From: Candidatus Melainabacteria bacterium
Lineage (GTDB): Bacteria; Cyanobacteriota; Vampirovibrionia; LMEP-6097
Assembly: GCA_018695135.1 (NCBI GenBank)
Contig: JABHOV010000005.1
Span: forward strand, 1 to 35,586
Direction of reading: 5' to 3'
Length of the DNA: 35,586 bases
Shown here: piece by piece, positions 1 to 7,238 of the stretch
Layout of the letters: each line of letters begins with the position of its first letter
Numbering within the stretch: position 1 is the first letter of the stretch
Notes under the pieces: generated by a model
What the model was told of the DNA's origin: nothing
Database searches by the model: none
The model's input: the letters and a program-made list of their open reading frames with translations, nothing else
Made by a program: the position numbers and the translations under genes

Positions 1-597
1 CAAGTTGGACTTGGTGTGCAACTTGATAGCACTAACAAATCTTTTGCAATAGGTAGTTTGAATAATACCGGCAACCAATTAGATCTTTCAATAGAAGGTG
101 ATGGATTTTTTCAAGTGCAAATGCCCAACGGTACCCTTGCTTACACTCGTGATGGCAATTTCCAGATCGATGGTCAATCAGGTGAAGTCGTTAGTAACAA
201 GGGTTACTCGTTATTTCCAAACATCAACCTTGGAAACAATGTTCAAAACATCACTATCGATGAAGAAGGCACTGTGCAAGTAACTCGCTCAGGTCAATTC
301 AGTCAAGTCGACAATGTCGGCACAATCAGACTAGCGCGCTTCGTTAATCCGGCTGGGTTAATTGAGCAATCTGACAACTTATATGTTCAGAGCTTGGCAA
401 GTGGTAGACCAATTCAAGGTACTGCACTAGAAGACAACTTTGGTGGAATTCGTCAAGGCTTCCTTGAAGGTAGTAATGTCAAAGTCGTTGAAGAAATCGT
501 CAACATGATCACGGCACAAAGAGCTTATGAAGCTAGTAGTAATGTAATTAAAGCCTCTGATGAGATGTTGCAGCAAGCTAACAATATTGCAGCATAG
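1..597 (+). CDS. flgG: Flagellar distal rod protein FlgG, 3' part (5' end outside window)
   Basis: The frame is open from base 1, so this is the C-terminal part of a longer gene; the GTG at 16 is internal. FlgG builds the distal rod of the flagellum, the drive shaft crossing periplasm and outer membrane. Visible family hallmarks are a GDGFFQVQMPNG segment near residue 33, followed by AYTRDGNFQ, and the C-terminal helix with MITAQRAYEASSNVI and a final DEMLQQANNI. FlgG is usually about 260 residues, so roughly 60 N-terminal residues are missing. flgA follows in the same direction after 109 bases, the usual rod/P-ring gene order. FlgF and FlgE share the fold, but the C-terminus and length fit FlgG best. 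Confidence 0.93.
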   Translation, partial: QVGLGVQLDSTNKSFAIGSLNNTGNQLDLSIEGDGFFQVQMPNGTLAYTRDGNFQIDGQSGEVVSNKGYSLFPNINLGNNVQNITIDEEGTVQVTRSGQFSQVDNVGTIRLARFVNPAGLIEQSDNLYVQSLASGRPIQGTALEDNFGGIRQGFLEGSNVKVVEEIVNMITAQRAYEASSNVIKASDEMLQQANNIAA

Positions 598-601
598 AAA
601 A

Positions 602-691
602 GCTGTAGAGCTCTAGGGCTGTAAGGCTCTAAGGACTATGCATAAGACCTTTACAGCTTTAGAGCTTTAGAGCCCTAGAGCCTTAAAAGGG
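602..691. repeat. Inverted cluster of octamer tandem repeats between flgG and flgA
   Basis: The gap between flgG and flgA is a large imperfect palindrome centred on ATGCAT (638-643). Each arm is made of tandem variants of an 8-base unit close to GGCTCTAA. The left arm holds about three units (AGAGCTCTA, GGGCTGTAA, GGCTCTAA). The right arm, read on the minus strand, holds four (GGCTCTAG, GGCTCTAA, AGCTCTAA, AGCTGTAA). As RNA it could fold into a long hairpin between the cistrons. Whether it works as a processing site, a partial terminator or a mobile repeat cannot be told from one copy. Confidence 0.7.
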
Positions 692-706
692 GTATAAAGG
701 AGATAG

Positions 707-1423
707 ATGCGCAAACTCCTACTACTAGTACTATTACTAAGTTTTATTCTGCCAATTATGGCAGAGCCCAATAATTTTGCAACAGGTAGTTTTTGGATGC
801 CAGTAAAAGTTAAACTCACAAATTATTTAAATCAAAAAATCGATAAAAAACAATATAAATACGAAATCATCGGGCCAACAAGAGAGCTTAAGGCATATAT
901 GGGCAATAGAATTGATGCTCCTATTAAATTCGAAAAGCTCTTCTTAGATTCACCAAGCCCGCGCAAAACAGTCATTGCCTACGTAGAAGACAGTAGTGGC
1001 AAACGTATCGATAGTGCCGTGATTCAACTCAATATTTGGGTTTACAAATCCGTCAACATGCTACACAAAGCTGTCAATAGAGGTCAAGAACTTGAACCTC
1101 GCAATATTTATCGAAGCTCCTACCCTATTAGACAAATGGACGAGAAATTATATTTCCAAGGAAATTTAAGACAAAAAGTAGCTACAAGCAATATCCCAGC
1201 CAATAGCCCAATCAAAATCAATATGGTCAGACACCAGAAACTAGTTCAAGTTGGTGACATGATCAAGGTCACTAGCGGCAATTCATTCATTAATTTAGAG
1301 TTCTTTTGCAAAGCAATGAACAGTGGTGATATCGGTGGAGTCATCAATCTAACTTGTCCAGAGATGAGTAAGAAAAATCATAGGGCGGAATTGACTGCAG
1401 CTGGGGAAGCTAGGTTGCTTTAA
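707..1423 (+). CDS. flgA: Flagellar P-ring assembly chaperone FlgA
   Basis: FlgA is a periplasmic chaperone needed to assemble FlgI into the P-ring around the rod. The protein has 238 residues, as expected. It opens with a Sec signal peptide (MRKLLLLVLLLSFILPIMA, cleavage after about residue 19). The C-terminal half carries the SAF/FlgA-type domain, with NRGQELEPRNIY near residue 121, a K-to-A style RQKVATSNIPANSPI segment, and the late VQVGDMIKVTSGN and ending ELTAAGEARLL that resembles the family's terminal GxA motif. A good Shine-Dalgarno (AAAGGAG) precedes the ATG. It follows flgG and converges with the next gene, the two stops being one base apart. flgH and flgI are not next door. Confidence 0.85.
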   Translation: MRKLLLLVLLLSFILPIMAEPNNFATGSFWMPVKVKLTNYLNQKIDKKQYKYEIIGPTRELKAYMGNRIDAPIKFEKLFLDSPSPRKTVIAYVEDSSGKRIDSAVIQLNIWVYKSVNMLHKAVNRGQELEPRNIYRSSYPIRQMDEKLYFQGNLRQKVATSNIPANSPIKINMVRHQKLVQVGDMIKVTSGNSFINLEFFCKAMNSGDIGGVINLTCPEMSKKNHRAELTAAGEARLL

Positions 1424-1424
1424 A

Positions 1425-1886
1425 TCAAAAGTTTGCTTTGATTAGACGCAATGACTCTTGATTTAACTTCATCAAACATGGTCCATCTCCAAATTCTGAA
1501 TCATCAATCGCGACATAAACTTGTCCTTCATCACTTCCACAAAGCTTTACCAAAAAACGAGGAGAAACAGGATCTCTTGATAATCTCAACGGCTCCTTAG
1601 AAAGTATTTTTTGAAATGCAAACTGACCAAATTGCCTATTCACACCATAAGTATTCGTAAATAACACAAGAAGATCTCGCCTAGCTTCCAGCCCTAGCAA
1701 GTTATATATTTTGTCTATCAGACACTTCAGCGCTTCAAAATCTGGACCATCAGGACCTTGAATAGTAATCTCATGATAGTTTGCAAAAACAGTAACATCA
1801 TCAAAATCAATGTCCATTTTTATATTATTTCTTTGAACAGGAGTCTCTCCCCTTCCCAAAGCACCTAATCCCGTTATACTACTCAT
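1425..1886 (-). CDS. Hypothetical protein, 153 residues
   Basis: I do not recognise this protein. It is soluble, with no signal peptide or membrane segment. It begins with a Gly-rich tail (GLGALGRGET), then has alternating hydrophobic stretches around DDVTVFANYHEITIQ and a helical part (FEALKCLIDKIYNLLG, residues about 50-65), and ends with a predicted strand-rich region (FLVKLCGSDEGQVYVAIDD). The start is supported by an extended -10 (TGCTATAGT) and a GGAG Shine-Dalgarno about 11 bases before the ATG. It runs against flgA and diverges from ychF, so it is probably its own transcription unit. Confidence 0.7.
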   Translation of the reverse strand: MSSITGLGALGRGETPVQRNNIKMDIDFDDVTVFANYHEITIQGPDGPDFEALKCLIDKIYNLLGLEARRDLLVLFTNTYGVNRQFGQFAFQKILSKEPLRLSRDPVSPRFLVKLCGSDEGQVYVAIDDSEFGDGPCLMKLNQESLRLIKANF

Positions 1887-1912
1887 TAATTTGAATTCTC
1901 CAATTGTATTAG

Positions 1913-1921
1913 ACTATAGCA
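1913..1921 (-). promoter_or_regulatory. Extended -10 for the 153-residue hypothetical gene
   Basis: Read on the minus strand the bases are TGCTATAGT, an extended -10 (TGn plus a hexamer one base off TATAAT). It predicts a transcript start near 1906 and a leader of about 20 bases holding a GGAG Shine-Dalgarno. Confidence 0.55.
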
Positions 1922-1963
1922 TATTATCTTCACTCGCTGGGGCTAAGCCAAACCAAGCTAGGT

Positions 1964-1969
1964 TATAAT
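1964..1969 (+). promoter_or_regulatory. -10 box of ychF, predicts a leaderless mRNA
   Basis: A perfect TATAAT ends six bases before the ychF ATG, and no Shine-Dalgarno is present, so the first transcribed base should be at or next to the A of ATG. The box is preceded by AACCAAGCTAGGTT. The same AACC...TAGGTTA arrangement lies upstream of the metalloprotease gene at 3158. Confidence 0.6.
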
Positions 1970-1975
1970 TCCACA

Positions 1976-3073
1976 ATGCTCAAATCCGGAATCGTAGGAC
2001 TACCCAATGTAGGAAAATCAACACTCTTTAACGCACTATCAAACAATCATATTGCTGAAGCGGCAAATTATCCTTTTTGTACTATTGAACCCAATTCTGC
2101 AATTGTCAATGTGCCTGACTCGCGCTTGCAAGTACTGCAAAAATTTGTGAGCACCGATGTAGTAGTGCCAGCCGTCATTGAATTTATGGATATTGCCGGA
2201 CTCGTTAAAGGCGCGTCTCAAGGTGAAGGTCTTGGTAACAAGTTCCTTTCTAATATTCGCGAGTGTGACTTGATTGTGCACGTAGTGAGATGTTTTGATG
2301 ACGAGAACGTAATTCACGTTGATGGCAAGGTTGATCCTCTTAGTGACATTGAAACTATCAACACAGAACTGATTCTTTCTGATCTTGAACAAGTACAAAA
2401 ATCCATGGACAAGCTCATCAAAAAGGTGAGAGGGCAAGACAAAGAAGCCAAGGTGATGTTTGACGCTTTAGAAAAAATCCTGCCTGTACTTGAAGAAGGC
2501 AAAGCAGCTCGCACAGTTGATTTGGACGAAGAAGAAAAACTGGCAATTAAGTCTTATGGTTTGCTTACACTTAAAGAAATTGTCTATGCCGCTAATATAC
2601 CAGAAGCCGATATGGCAGCAGGCACAAATGATTACGTTGCTAAATTAGAGGCCTATGCCAAAACCGAAAACGCAGGTGTCGTAGTTATCTCAGCAGCAGC
2701 AGAAGAACAATTGGTTGGCATGACAGACAACGAAAAAAAAGAATTCCTTGAAGAGCTTGGTGTACATGAAACCGGTCTTAGTAAATTAATTCAAAGAAGC
2801 TATGAATTGCTTGGCTTGCGCACTTACTTTACTGCTGGTGTTAAAGAAGTAAGAGCCTGGACTATCCACGTTGGTGACAAAGCCCCGCAGGCTGCTGGCG
2901 TTATCCATGGTGATTTCGAAAAAGGTTTTATTAAAGCAGAAACCATCGGCTATGATGATTTTGTTGCAATCGGTTCAAGACCCAAGGCTCGCGAACTTGG
3001 CAAAGCCCGTCAAGAAGGCAAGGAATACGTTGTGCAGGATGGTGATGTCATTGAGTTTAAGTTTAATAACTAA
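1976..3073 (+). CDS. ychF: Ribosome-binding ATPase YchF (Obg-like family)
   Basis: YchF/OLA1 is a P-loop protein of the Obg family that hydrolyses ATP rather than GTP and binds ribosomes; it is linked to stress and redox responses. The protein has 365 residues, the usual size. Motifs in order are the P-loop GLPNVGKST (8-16), [10 protein letters not shown] (about 31-40), the Walker B-like [10 protein letters not shown] (about 73-82), and NIPEAD in place of the GTPase NKxD motif, which is the YchF mark of adenine specificity. A C-terminal TGS-like domain begins near [16 protein letters not shown]. The start is leaderless (TATAAT six bases upstream). It stands alone, followed by a REP-like element. 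Confidence 0.97.
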   Translation: MLKSGIVGLPNVGKSTLFNALSNNHIAEAANYPFCTIEPNSAIVNVPDSRLQVLQKFVSTDVVVPAVIEFMDIAGLVKGASQGEGLGNKFLSNIRECDLIVHVVRCFDDENVIHVDGKVDPLSDIETINTELILSDLEQVQKSMDKLIKKVRGQDKEAKVMFDALEKILPVLEEGKAARTVDLDEEEKLAIKSYGLLTLKEIVYAANIPEADMAAGTNDYVAKLEAYAKTENAGVVVISAAAEEQLVGMTDNEKKEFLEELGVHETGLSKLIQRSYELLGLRTYFTAGVKEVRAWTIHVGDKAPQAAGVIHGDFEKGFIKAETIGYDDFVAIGSRPKARELGKARQEGKEYVVQDGDVIEFKFNN

Positions 3074-3081
3074 ACAAAAAG

Positions 3082-3115
3082 CGTCATTGCGAGGAGCGTA
3101 GGCGACGCGGCAACC
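3082..3115 (+). repeat. REP-like palindrome, copy A
   Basis: The element begins CGTCATTGCGAG and ends GACGCGGCAACC, an imperfect palindrome of 34 bases just after ychF. Related copies lie at 27650-27681 (inside a gene) and 29569-29602 (minus orientation). The core TCATTGCGAG...GCGGCAAYCC resembles palindromic repeats found scattered through genomes such as Rickettsia. It may also form a weak hairpin at the end of the ychF transcript. Confidence 0.75.
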
Positions 3116-3145
3116 TAATGCATAAAACCCATAACAAACCTAGGT

Positions 3146-3151
3146 TAATAT
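3146..3151 (+). promoter_or_regulatory. -10 box of the YgjP-like gene, predicts a leaderless mRNA
   Basis: TAATAT ends six bases before the ATG at 3158, with no Shine-Dalgarno between. It overlaps a TATAAT at 3149-3154, which lies too close to the ATG to work alone. AACCTAGGTT is just upstream, resembling the ychF promoter. Confidence 0.5.
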
Positions 3152-3157
3152 AATCAG

Positions 3158-3871
3158 ATGACTTCAACAAAAACCATTGAAGACAAAGAACTCGGTGAGA
3201 TCAAACTCTCTAAATACAAACGTGGCAAGTATCTCAAAATCAGAATAGTTGAAGATGGCAAAGTCGCAATCTCAATGCCCTACCATGTCAAATTTGATGA
3301 TGGACTTAGGTTTTTAAATGAAAAACGGGACTGGGTTAAAGAACAGCTATTAATTAGTAAAAGCAAACAACTCAAGCTTAACGGTGACACGGAATTTAAA
3401 ACCAAATCTAGGGATCTAGAACTCATCCCCTGCGATGTTGCCAAAGCAACTTATAGATTGAGTCCGACGAAGATCAAAGTATATTATCCCAATACTGACA
3501 ACCCACAAAAACCGGCAATACAAGAATTAATCAAAACTGCAATAGAAGCAGCGCTCAGACGTGAAGCACATAACTATCTGCCAATACGTCTCCAGCAATT
3601 AGCCAATCAACATGGACTTAAATATAATCAAATCTCAATTCGCAATACTCGCACTCGTTGGGGTAGCTGCACTCATGACAACAATATCAACCTCTGCATG
3701 CATCTAATGAAGCTGCCAAATGAGCTTATAGACTATGTTTTATTGCACGAACTCGCTCATACTGTAGAAAAAAATCATTCTGTAAGATTTTGGGATTTAC
3801 TATCTACTATGCTCGGACAAAACTCAAAAACAATTGACAAAATGCTTAAAGCATACCGTCCGGGGATTTAA
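3158..3871 (+). CDS. YgjP/SprT-like zinc metallopeptidase (DUF45 family)
   Basis: The 237-residue protein has the whole DUF45/YgjP layout. An N-terminal strand-rich domain of about 130 residues contains KYLKIRIVEDGKVAISMP. It is followed by the diagnostic TRTRWGSCTHDNNINLC segment (about 165-181) and the zinc motif HELAH (about 196-200), with a third histidine in KNHSVRFW. Members are predicted Zn-dependent peptidases of the SprT/WLM type; the cellular substrate is not established. The stop codon overlaps the ispH stop by two bases on the opposite strand, leaving no room for a terminator between the convergent genes. Confidence 0.88.
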   Translation: MTSTKTIEDKELGEIKLSKYKRGKYLKIRIVEDGKVAISMPYHVKFDDGLRFLNEKRDWVKEQLLISKSKQLKLNGDTEFKTKSRDLELIPCDVAKATYRLSPTKIKVYYPNTDNPQKPAIQELIKTAIEAALRREAHNYLPIRLQQLANQHGLKYNQISIRNTRTRWGSCTHDNNINLCMHLMKLPNELIDYVLLHELAHTVEKNHSVRFWDLLSTMLGQNSKTIDKMLKAYRPGI

Positions 3872-4815
3872 TTTCCTTTAAGCCCCGCCGGCAAAGGAAA
3901 CACAACATGCTCTTCTTTATAATTCAAAATTTCTACTTGCGCAGTGCCTAACTTAGCAACCAAAGTTTCAACAAGAAACTCAGGAGCCGAAGCGCCTGAA
4001 CTAATACCTACCACCTTGCCTTCAAGCCGAGCACTAAGTTCATACTCATCTGGGTTTGGTACCAGCTCCGCTTCTTTGCCTAGTTTGCGAGCAAGCTCAA
4101 GCAAACGCAAAGTATTAGAGGAGTTTTCACTGCCAATAATCAAAATATAATCCGAGACCTTAGCGAGCTCTTTGACAGCATCCTGGCGATTTTGTGTTGC
4201 ATAACAAATATCATCAGACTTAGGAAATTCAATATCACTAAAGCTCTCTTTAAGCTTGCTAACTATTTTTTCTGTATCATCCAAAGACAAAGTTGTTTGA
4301 GTTGCAACCACCAAAGCATGATCTTTAAGTTCTGGAATTAATACTTCAACATCATCAACTGTTTCAACTAATAGAATATCTTCTTCACACTGGGCGTAAC
4401 CCATCGCTCCAAGTACTTCTTGATGCCCTTTGTGTCCGATATAAATTACTTTTTTGCCAGCTTTAATTGCTTTATCGATTTCAATATGCACCTTCGTCAC
4501 TAAAGGACAAACAGCATCTATAAACTCCAAACCTCGTGCTCGCGCTCTTTCAAGAACCTCTGGGCTTGTGCCATGCGCTGAAAAGATCAATCGAGAATTA
4601 TTAGGAACCTCATCAAGCAGCTCTACAAAAATTACTCCACGGTTTTTAAAATCATTAACCACGTGATGGTTGTGAACAATTTCGTGCCTGACATAAAGTG
4701 GCGTGCCATACAAACGCAAAGCAATATCAACAATCTCAATTGCACGGTTGACACCAGCACAAAAACCACGCGGCTCTGCAAGAATTATTTTGGCGATAGT
4801 GGTTTTAGTTTGCAT
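3868..4815 (-). CDS. ispH: 4-hydroxy-3-methylbut-2-enyl diphosphate reductase IspH (LytB)
   Basis: IspH is the last enzyme of the MEP isoprenoid pathway and reduces HMBPP to IPP and DMAPP with a [4Fe-4S] cluster. The three cluster cysteines are visible: PRGFCAGV near residue 19, DAVCPLV, and DDICYATQ. The frame is open up to 4860, but its first 15 codons lie in a repeat (4823-4883). The family normally starts a few residues before the ILAEPRGFC strand, so I take the ATG at 4813-4815 (MQTKTTIAKII), giving 315 residues. No promoter is evident, so it is probably co-transcribed with aroG across the repeat region. Its end overlaps the DUF45 gene tail to tail. Confidence 0.95.
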   Translation of the reverse strand: MQTKTTIAKIILAEPRGFCAGVNRAIEIVDIALRLYGTPLYVRHEIVHNHHVVNDFKNRGVIFVELLDEVPNNSRLIFSAHGTSPEVLERARARGLEFIDAVCPLVTKVHIEIDKAIKAGKKVIYIGHKGHQEVLGAMGYAQCEEDILLVETVDDVEVLIPELKDHALVVATQTTLSLDDTEKIVSKLKESFSDIEFPKSDDICYATQNRQDAVKELAKVSDYILIIGSENSSNTLRLLELARKLGKEAELVPNPDEYELSARLEGKVVGISSGASAPEFLVETLVAKLGTAQVEILNYKEEHVVFPLPAGLKGN

Positions 4816-4822
4816 TTCAGAA

Positions 4823-4883
4823 GGCGTGTCCGCGGTTGGCTGTAGCCAATAAGGACTCACATAACACAGTTATTGGGCTTTCA
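4823..4883. repeat. 61-bp direct repeat, copy 1 (aroG-ispH spacer)
   Basis: These 61 bases recur at 4943-5003 with a single mismatch and a 120-base offset. Within the unit, CCAATAA and TTATTGG can pair across a 17-base loop, so each copy can form a hairpin. The repeat reaches into the reading frame ahead of the probable ispH start. Confidence 0.9.
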
Positions 4884-4942
4884 CAGGAGGTGGTAGAACC
4901 TGGTTTAAGAGTCCAAGAGCAAGGCATGTGAAGCCCGTTCAG

Positions 4943-5003
4943 GGCGTGTCCGCCGTTGGCTGTAGCCAATAAGGACTCACATAACACAGTTATTGGGCTT
5001 TCA
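4943..5003. repeat. 61-bp direct repeat, copy 2 (supplies the aroG stop codon)
   Basis: This is the second copy of the 61-bp unit. Its last three bases, read on the minus strand, are the TGA stop of aroG, so the repeat abuts the coding region exactly. Between the copies, AGAACCTGGTTT (4893-4904) is the exact complement of AAACCAGGTTCT at the aroG end (5003-5014), giving a second, longer-range pairing. Confidence 0.9.
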
Positions 5004-6056
5004 AACCAGGTTCTTAGCTGCATCTTTCAACATTTGCTCCGTAGCTTCCCAATCAATACAAGCATCAGTAATTGAAACACCGTGCTTGAGTTTTGATAGA
5101 TCTTTAGTAATACTTTGGTTACCGCCATTGATATGACTTTCAACCATAAAACCAATAATTGACTTGTTACCATCTTTCTTTTGTTGAACAATATTTTCTA
5201 ATATCTCTGGTTGTTTATAAGGATCTTTATCAGAATTGGCATGGTTACAATCAATCATAATTGACTTAGTCATACCAGCTTTCTCTAATACAGCTTCAGC
5301 CATCACCACATGCTCAGCAGAATAATTAGGACCATCGCTACCACCACGCAAAATCAGGTGAGTGTCAGGGTTACCATTGGTATGGAAAATACAGACCTTA
5401 CCCTCATCTTGGCTAATCCCCAAAAAGCTTTGTGTTTTTCTTGCAGCCTGCGCTGCGTTAATTGCAACAGTAAAATCTCCATTGGTAGAGTTCTTGAAAC
5501 CAACTGGCATTGATAAACCAGATGCCATTTGTCTATGAGTTTGTGACTCCGTAGTGCGTGCACCAATGGCTGTCCATGAAACTAAGTCAGCAATATACTG
5601 CGGTACCATTGGATCGAGCATCTCAGTTGCACAGGGCAATTCCATGGCATTAATTTCAATCAATAATTTACGAGCTTTTTGCAAACCCGTGAGCATATCA
5701 AAACTGTCATCGATATGCGGATCATAAATTAATCCCTTCCAACCAAGCACAGTACGCGGCTTTTCAAAATAGACACGCATCACTATATTGATGGTGTCTT
5801 TAACTTCTTCACGCAATTTAACCAAACGACGTGCATACTCAAGTGCCTGCTCAGTATCATGAATAGAACAAGGTCCAACAATTGCAAGTAATCTGTCATC
5901 TTTGTGCCACATGTTATCTCTGACATCTTGACGCGCTTTGATAATCATCTCAGCAACTTCATCAGGAAGAGGCAAGGCCTCTCTCATAGCAAGCGGGGTC
6001 GAAAGTGCCTCAATCTTGTTAATGTTGCTGTTAAATAGTTGATTTTTTTGAACCAT
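5001..6056 (-). CDS. aroG: 3-deoxy-D-arabino-heptulosonate 7-phosphate synthase, class I (AroF/G/H type)
   Basis: This enzyme condenses phosphoenolpyruvate with erythrose 4-phosphate, the first step of aromatic amino acid synthesis. The 351 residues match the E. coli-type class I alpha enzymes in length and layout. Diagnostic segments are AIVGPCSIHD (about 63-72), RVYFEKPRT (about 100), GARTTESQTHRQMASG, GFKNSTNGDF, the metal-site region IMIDCNHANSDK, and FMVESHINGGNQ. An extended N-terminus is present, which in this class takes part in feedback control; which amino acid inhibits it cannot be read from sequence. ispH lies 185 bases downstream on the same strand, with the 61-bp repeats between. 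Confidence 0.96.
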   Translation of the reverse strand: MVQKNQLFNSNINKIEALSTPLAMREALPLPDEVAEMIIKARQDVRDNMWHKDDRLLAIVGPCSIHDTEQALEYARRLVKLREEVKDTINIVMRVYFEKPRTVLGWKGLIYDPHIDDSFDMLTGLQKARKLLIEINAMELPCATEMLDPMVPQYIADLVSWTAIGARTTESQTHRQMASGLSMPVGFKNSTNGDFTVAINAAQAARKTQSFLGISQDEGKVCIFHTNGNPDTHLILRGGSDGPNYSAEHVVMAEAVLEKAGMTKSIMIDCNHANSDKDPYKQPEILENIVQQKKDGNKSIIGFMVESHINGGNQSITKDLSKLKHGVSITDACIDWEATEQMLKDAAKNLV

Positions 6057-6132
6057 TATGTATGCACAATATTAGCATGAGCCAAGATTCAAAGGAAAGG
6101 GCCGCTTTATTGTCCAAAAAATGGGTACTTGA

Positions 6133-6205
6133 CAGGTCTCCACATTTATAATATTGATCCAAGTTAGAGCCTGGTGCTTTTCTAATGTGGAAATGTGGAG
6201 ACCTG
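6133..6205. repeat. Perfect 15-bp inverted repeat between aroG and the peroxiredoxin gene
   Basis: CAGGTCTCCACATTT (6133-6147) is exactly complementary to 6191-6205, with a 43-base loop. It sits in the divergent spacer, upstream of the predicted peroxiredoxin promoter and outside both coding regions. It could be a cruciform, a regulator site, or a terminator for antisense transcription. Confidence 0.8.
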
Positions 6206-6243
6206 ACCCTTAATGAAACTATGATTAAATAGCGCTCCAGCAC

Positions 6244-6273
6244 TAGACTTTAATCTATATGTTTTTCTATAAT
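6244..6273 (+). promoter_or_regulatory. Predicted promoter of the peroxiredoxin gene
   Basis: TAGACT (6244-6249) and a perfect TATAAT (6268-6273) are separated by 18 bases. The transcript would start near 6280, giving a leader of about 160 bases before the ATG at 6443. That leader contains the hairpin at 6332-6386. Confidence 0.55.
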
Positions 6274-6331
6274 TAACAGTGTATTAGATTTCTGAGCGAT
6301 GGAGATGATTTTTCTCAGTGCAAGGATGAGG

Positions 6332-6386
6332 AGATTTTTCTGACCGGAGTTGACTGAGCTGTCAATGAGGATCAGAAAAATCGACG
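6332..6386 (+). promoter_or_regulatory. Structured leader hairpin of the peroxiredoxin mRNA
   Basis: GATTTTTCTGA pairs perfectly with TCAGAAAAATC (11 bp). Inside a symmetric internal loop is a second stem, TTGAC/GTCAA, closed by TGAGCT. A related sequence at 20896-20935 has TTGGC/GCCAA around TGAGCC, so two positions have changed together and still pair. The element is not followed by a U-run and lies about 60 bases ahead of the Shine-Dalgarno, which suggests a leader element rather than a terminator. Confidence 0.5.
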
Positions 6387-6442
6387 AAGACGAAGCAATG
6401 TGTAAAATCAGCCCAGAGCCCAAACAATAGGAGGTAACCCCC

Positions 6443-7042
6443 ATGGCAGTTTTAGTAGGTAGAGAGGCACCAGACTTTACAGCAGATGCAGTAAGCAACG
6501 GTACAGAATTCAAATCAGTAAGCTTGAGTGATTTTAAAGGCAAGAAGTATGTAGTACTTTTCTTTTATCCACTTGATTTTACTTTCGTTTGTCCAACAGA
6601 GCTTCACGCTTTTCAAGACAAATTATCTGAGTTTGAAGCATTAAACACAGAGGTAATCGGCGTTAGTGTTGATTCTAAGTTTTCACACCATGCTTGGTTA
6701 AACACACCTAAGTCACAAGGTGGAATTCAAGGCGTTAACTACACTGTAGTTTCTGACTTGAACAAACAAATCACTAGAGACTATGACGTTGAAGTTGAAG
6801 GCGCTGGTATTGCTTACCGTGGTTTATTTTTGATCGACAAAGACGGCGTTGTCCAACATCAAGTTGTTAACAACTTACCTCTTGGACGTAATGTTGATGA
6901 AGCAGTAAGAATGGTTAAAGCTCTTCAGTTCTTTGAGAACAACGGTGAAGTTTGCCCAGCAAACTGGAACGAAGGTTCTAAAGGTATGAAACCAACGAAT
7001 GCTGGACTTAAAGAGTTTTTTAACGAAGCAGTAGCTGCATAA
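6443..7042 (+). CDS. Typical 2-Cys peroxiredoxin (AhpC/Prx1 type)
   Basis: This cytosolic thiol peroxidase reduces hydrogen peroxide and organic hydroperoxides. The peroxidatic cysteine is C50 in FYPLDFTFVCPTEL and the resolving cysteine is C171 in GEVCPANW; both are intact, and 199 residues is the normal length. The C-terminal tail (MKPTNAGLKEFFNEAV) is the extension seen in 2-Cys enzymes. A strong Shine-Dalgarno (AGGAGGT) lies upstream of the ATG, unlike most genes here, which fits an abundant protein. The gene has its own promoter and a long folded leader. No dedicated reductase such as AhpF is adjacent. Confidence 0.96.
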   Translation: MAVLVGREAPDFTADAVSNGTEFKSVSLSDFKGKKYVVLFFYPLDFTFVCPTELHAFQDKLSEFEALNTEVIGVSVDSKFSHHAWLNTPKSQGGIQGVNYTVVSDLNKQITRDYDVEVEGAGIAYRGLFLIDKDGVVQHQVVNNLPLGRNVDEAVRMVKALQFFENNGEVCPANWNEGSKGMKPTNAGLKEFFNEAVAA

Positions 7043-7045
7043 AAT

Positions 7046-7230
7046 CCCCGTCCGAAAAGCTCCATCTGCTTTGTTACACATTACGGGGACTCAGTTCTTT
7101 TACCGTAAATCCTGGCTTTCCATCTTCCCTGAATCTCGTTTATTATAATAAACTTCAAAACGCCCTAACGGGCTCTTGTAAGACTCACAGATGAAACTTT
7201 TCAAACAGGATTTACCTTAGAGACTTAGTC
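7046..7230 (+). ncRNA. Candidate structured RNA or 3' UTR downstream of the peroxiredoxin gene
   Basis: The roughly 200-base spacer has nested complementarity. A TCCCCGT/ACGGGGA stem (7045-7051 with 7083-7089) starts just after the stop. A long-range helix GTAAATCCTG (7105-7114) with 7206-7215 is flanked outside by GACTCAG (7088-7094) with CTTAGTC (7224-7230). Inside are a perfect 16-base palindrome (7138-7153) and a GCCCTAACGGGC hairpin (7162-7173). A terminator follows at 7239. The nested long rod with an open middle recalls 6S RNA in outline, but I cannot match any known family, and it may simply be a structured 3' UTR. Confidence 0.3.
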
Positions 7231-7238
7231 TATATTGA

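Noticed and set aside
1425-1886. The 153-residue hypothetical as a third member of the paralogue family at 33089-34521
   Set aside because: The shared core motifs are absent; I see no convincing alignment.
4823-5003. CRISPR-like repeat-spacer-repeat
   Set aside because: Only two units, 61 bp long with a 59-bp gap, no cas genes, and the copies abut coding regions. A simple direct repeat fits better.
4817-5023. Minus-strand ORF of 68 codons across the 61-bp repeats
   Set aside because: It consists of the repeat read twice, overlaps the ends of aroG and ispH, and has no ribosome site.
6129-6152. TTGACA followed by TATAAT as a promoter
   Set aside because: The two boxes are only 12 bases apart, too close for a normal sigma-70 type promoter. 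The pair at 6244-6273 has proper spacing.
6250-6543. Minus-strand ORF of 97 codons opposite the peroxiredoxin leader
   Set aside because: It overlaps the peroxiredoxin start and its content follows from the palindromic leader; no start signal was seen.
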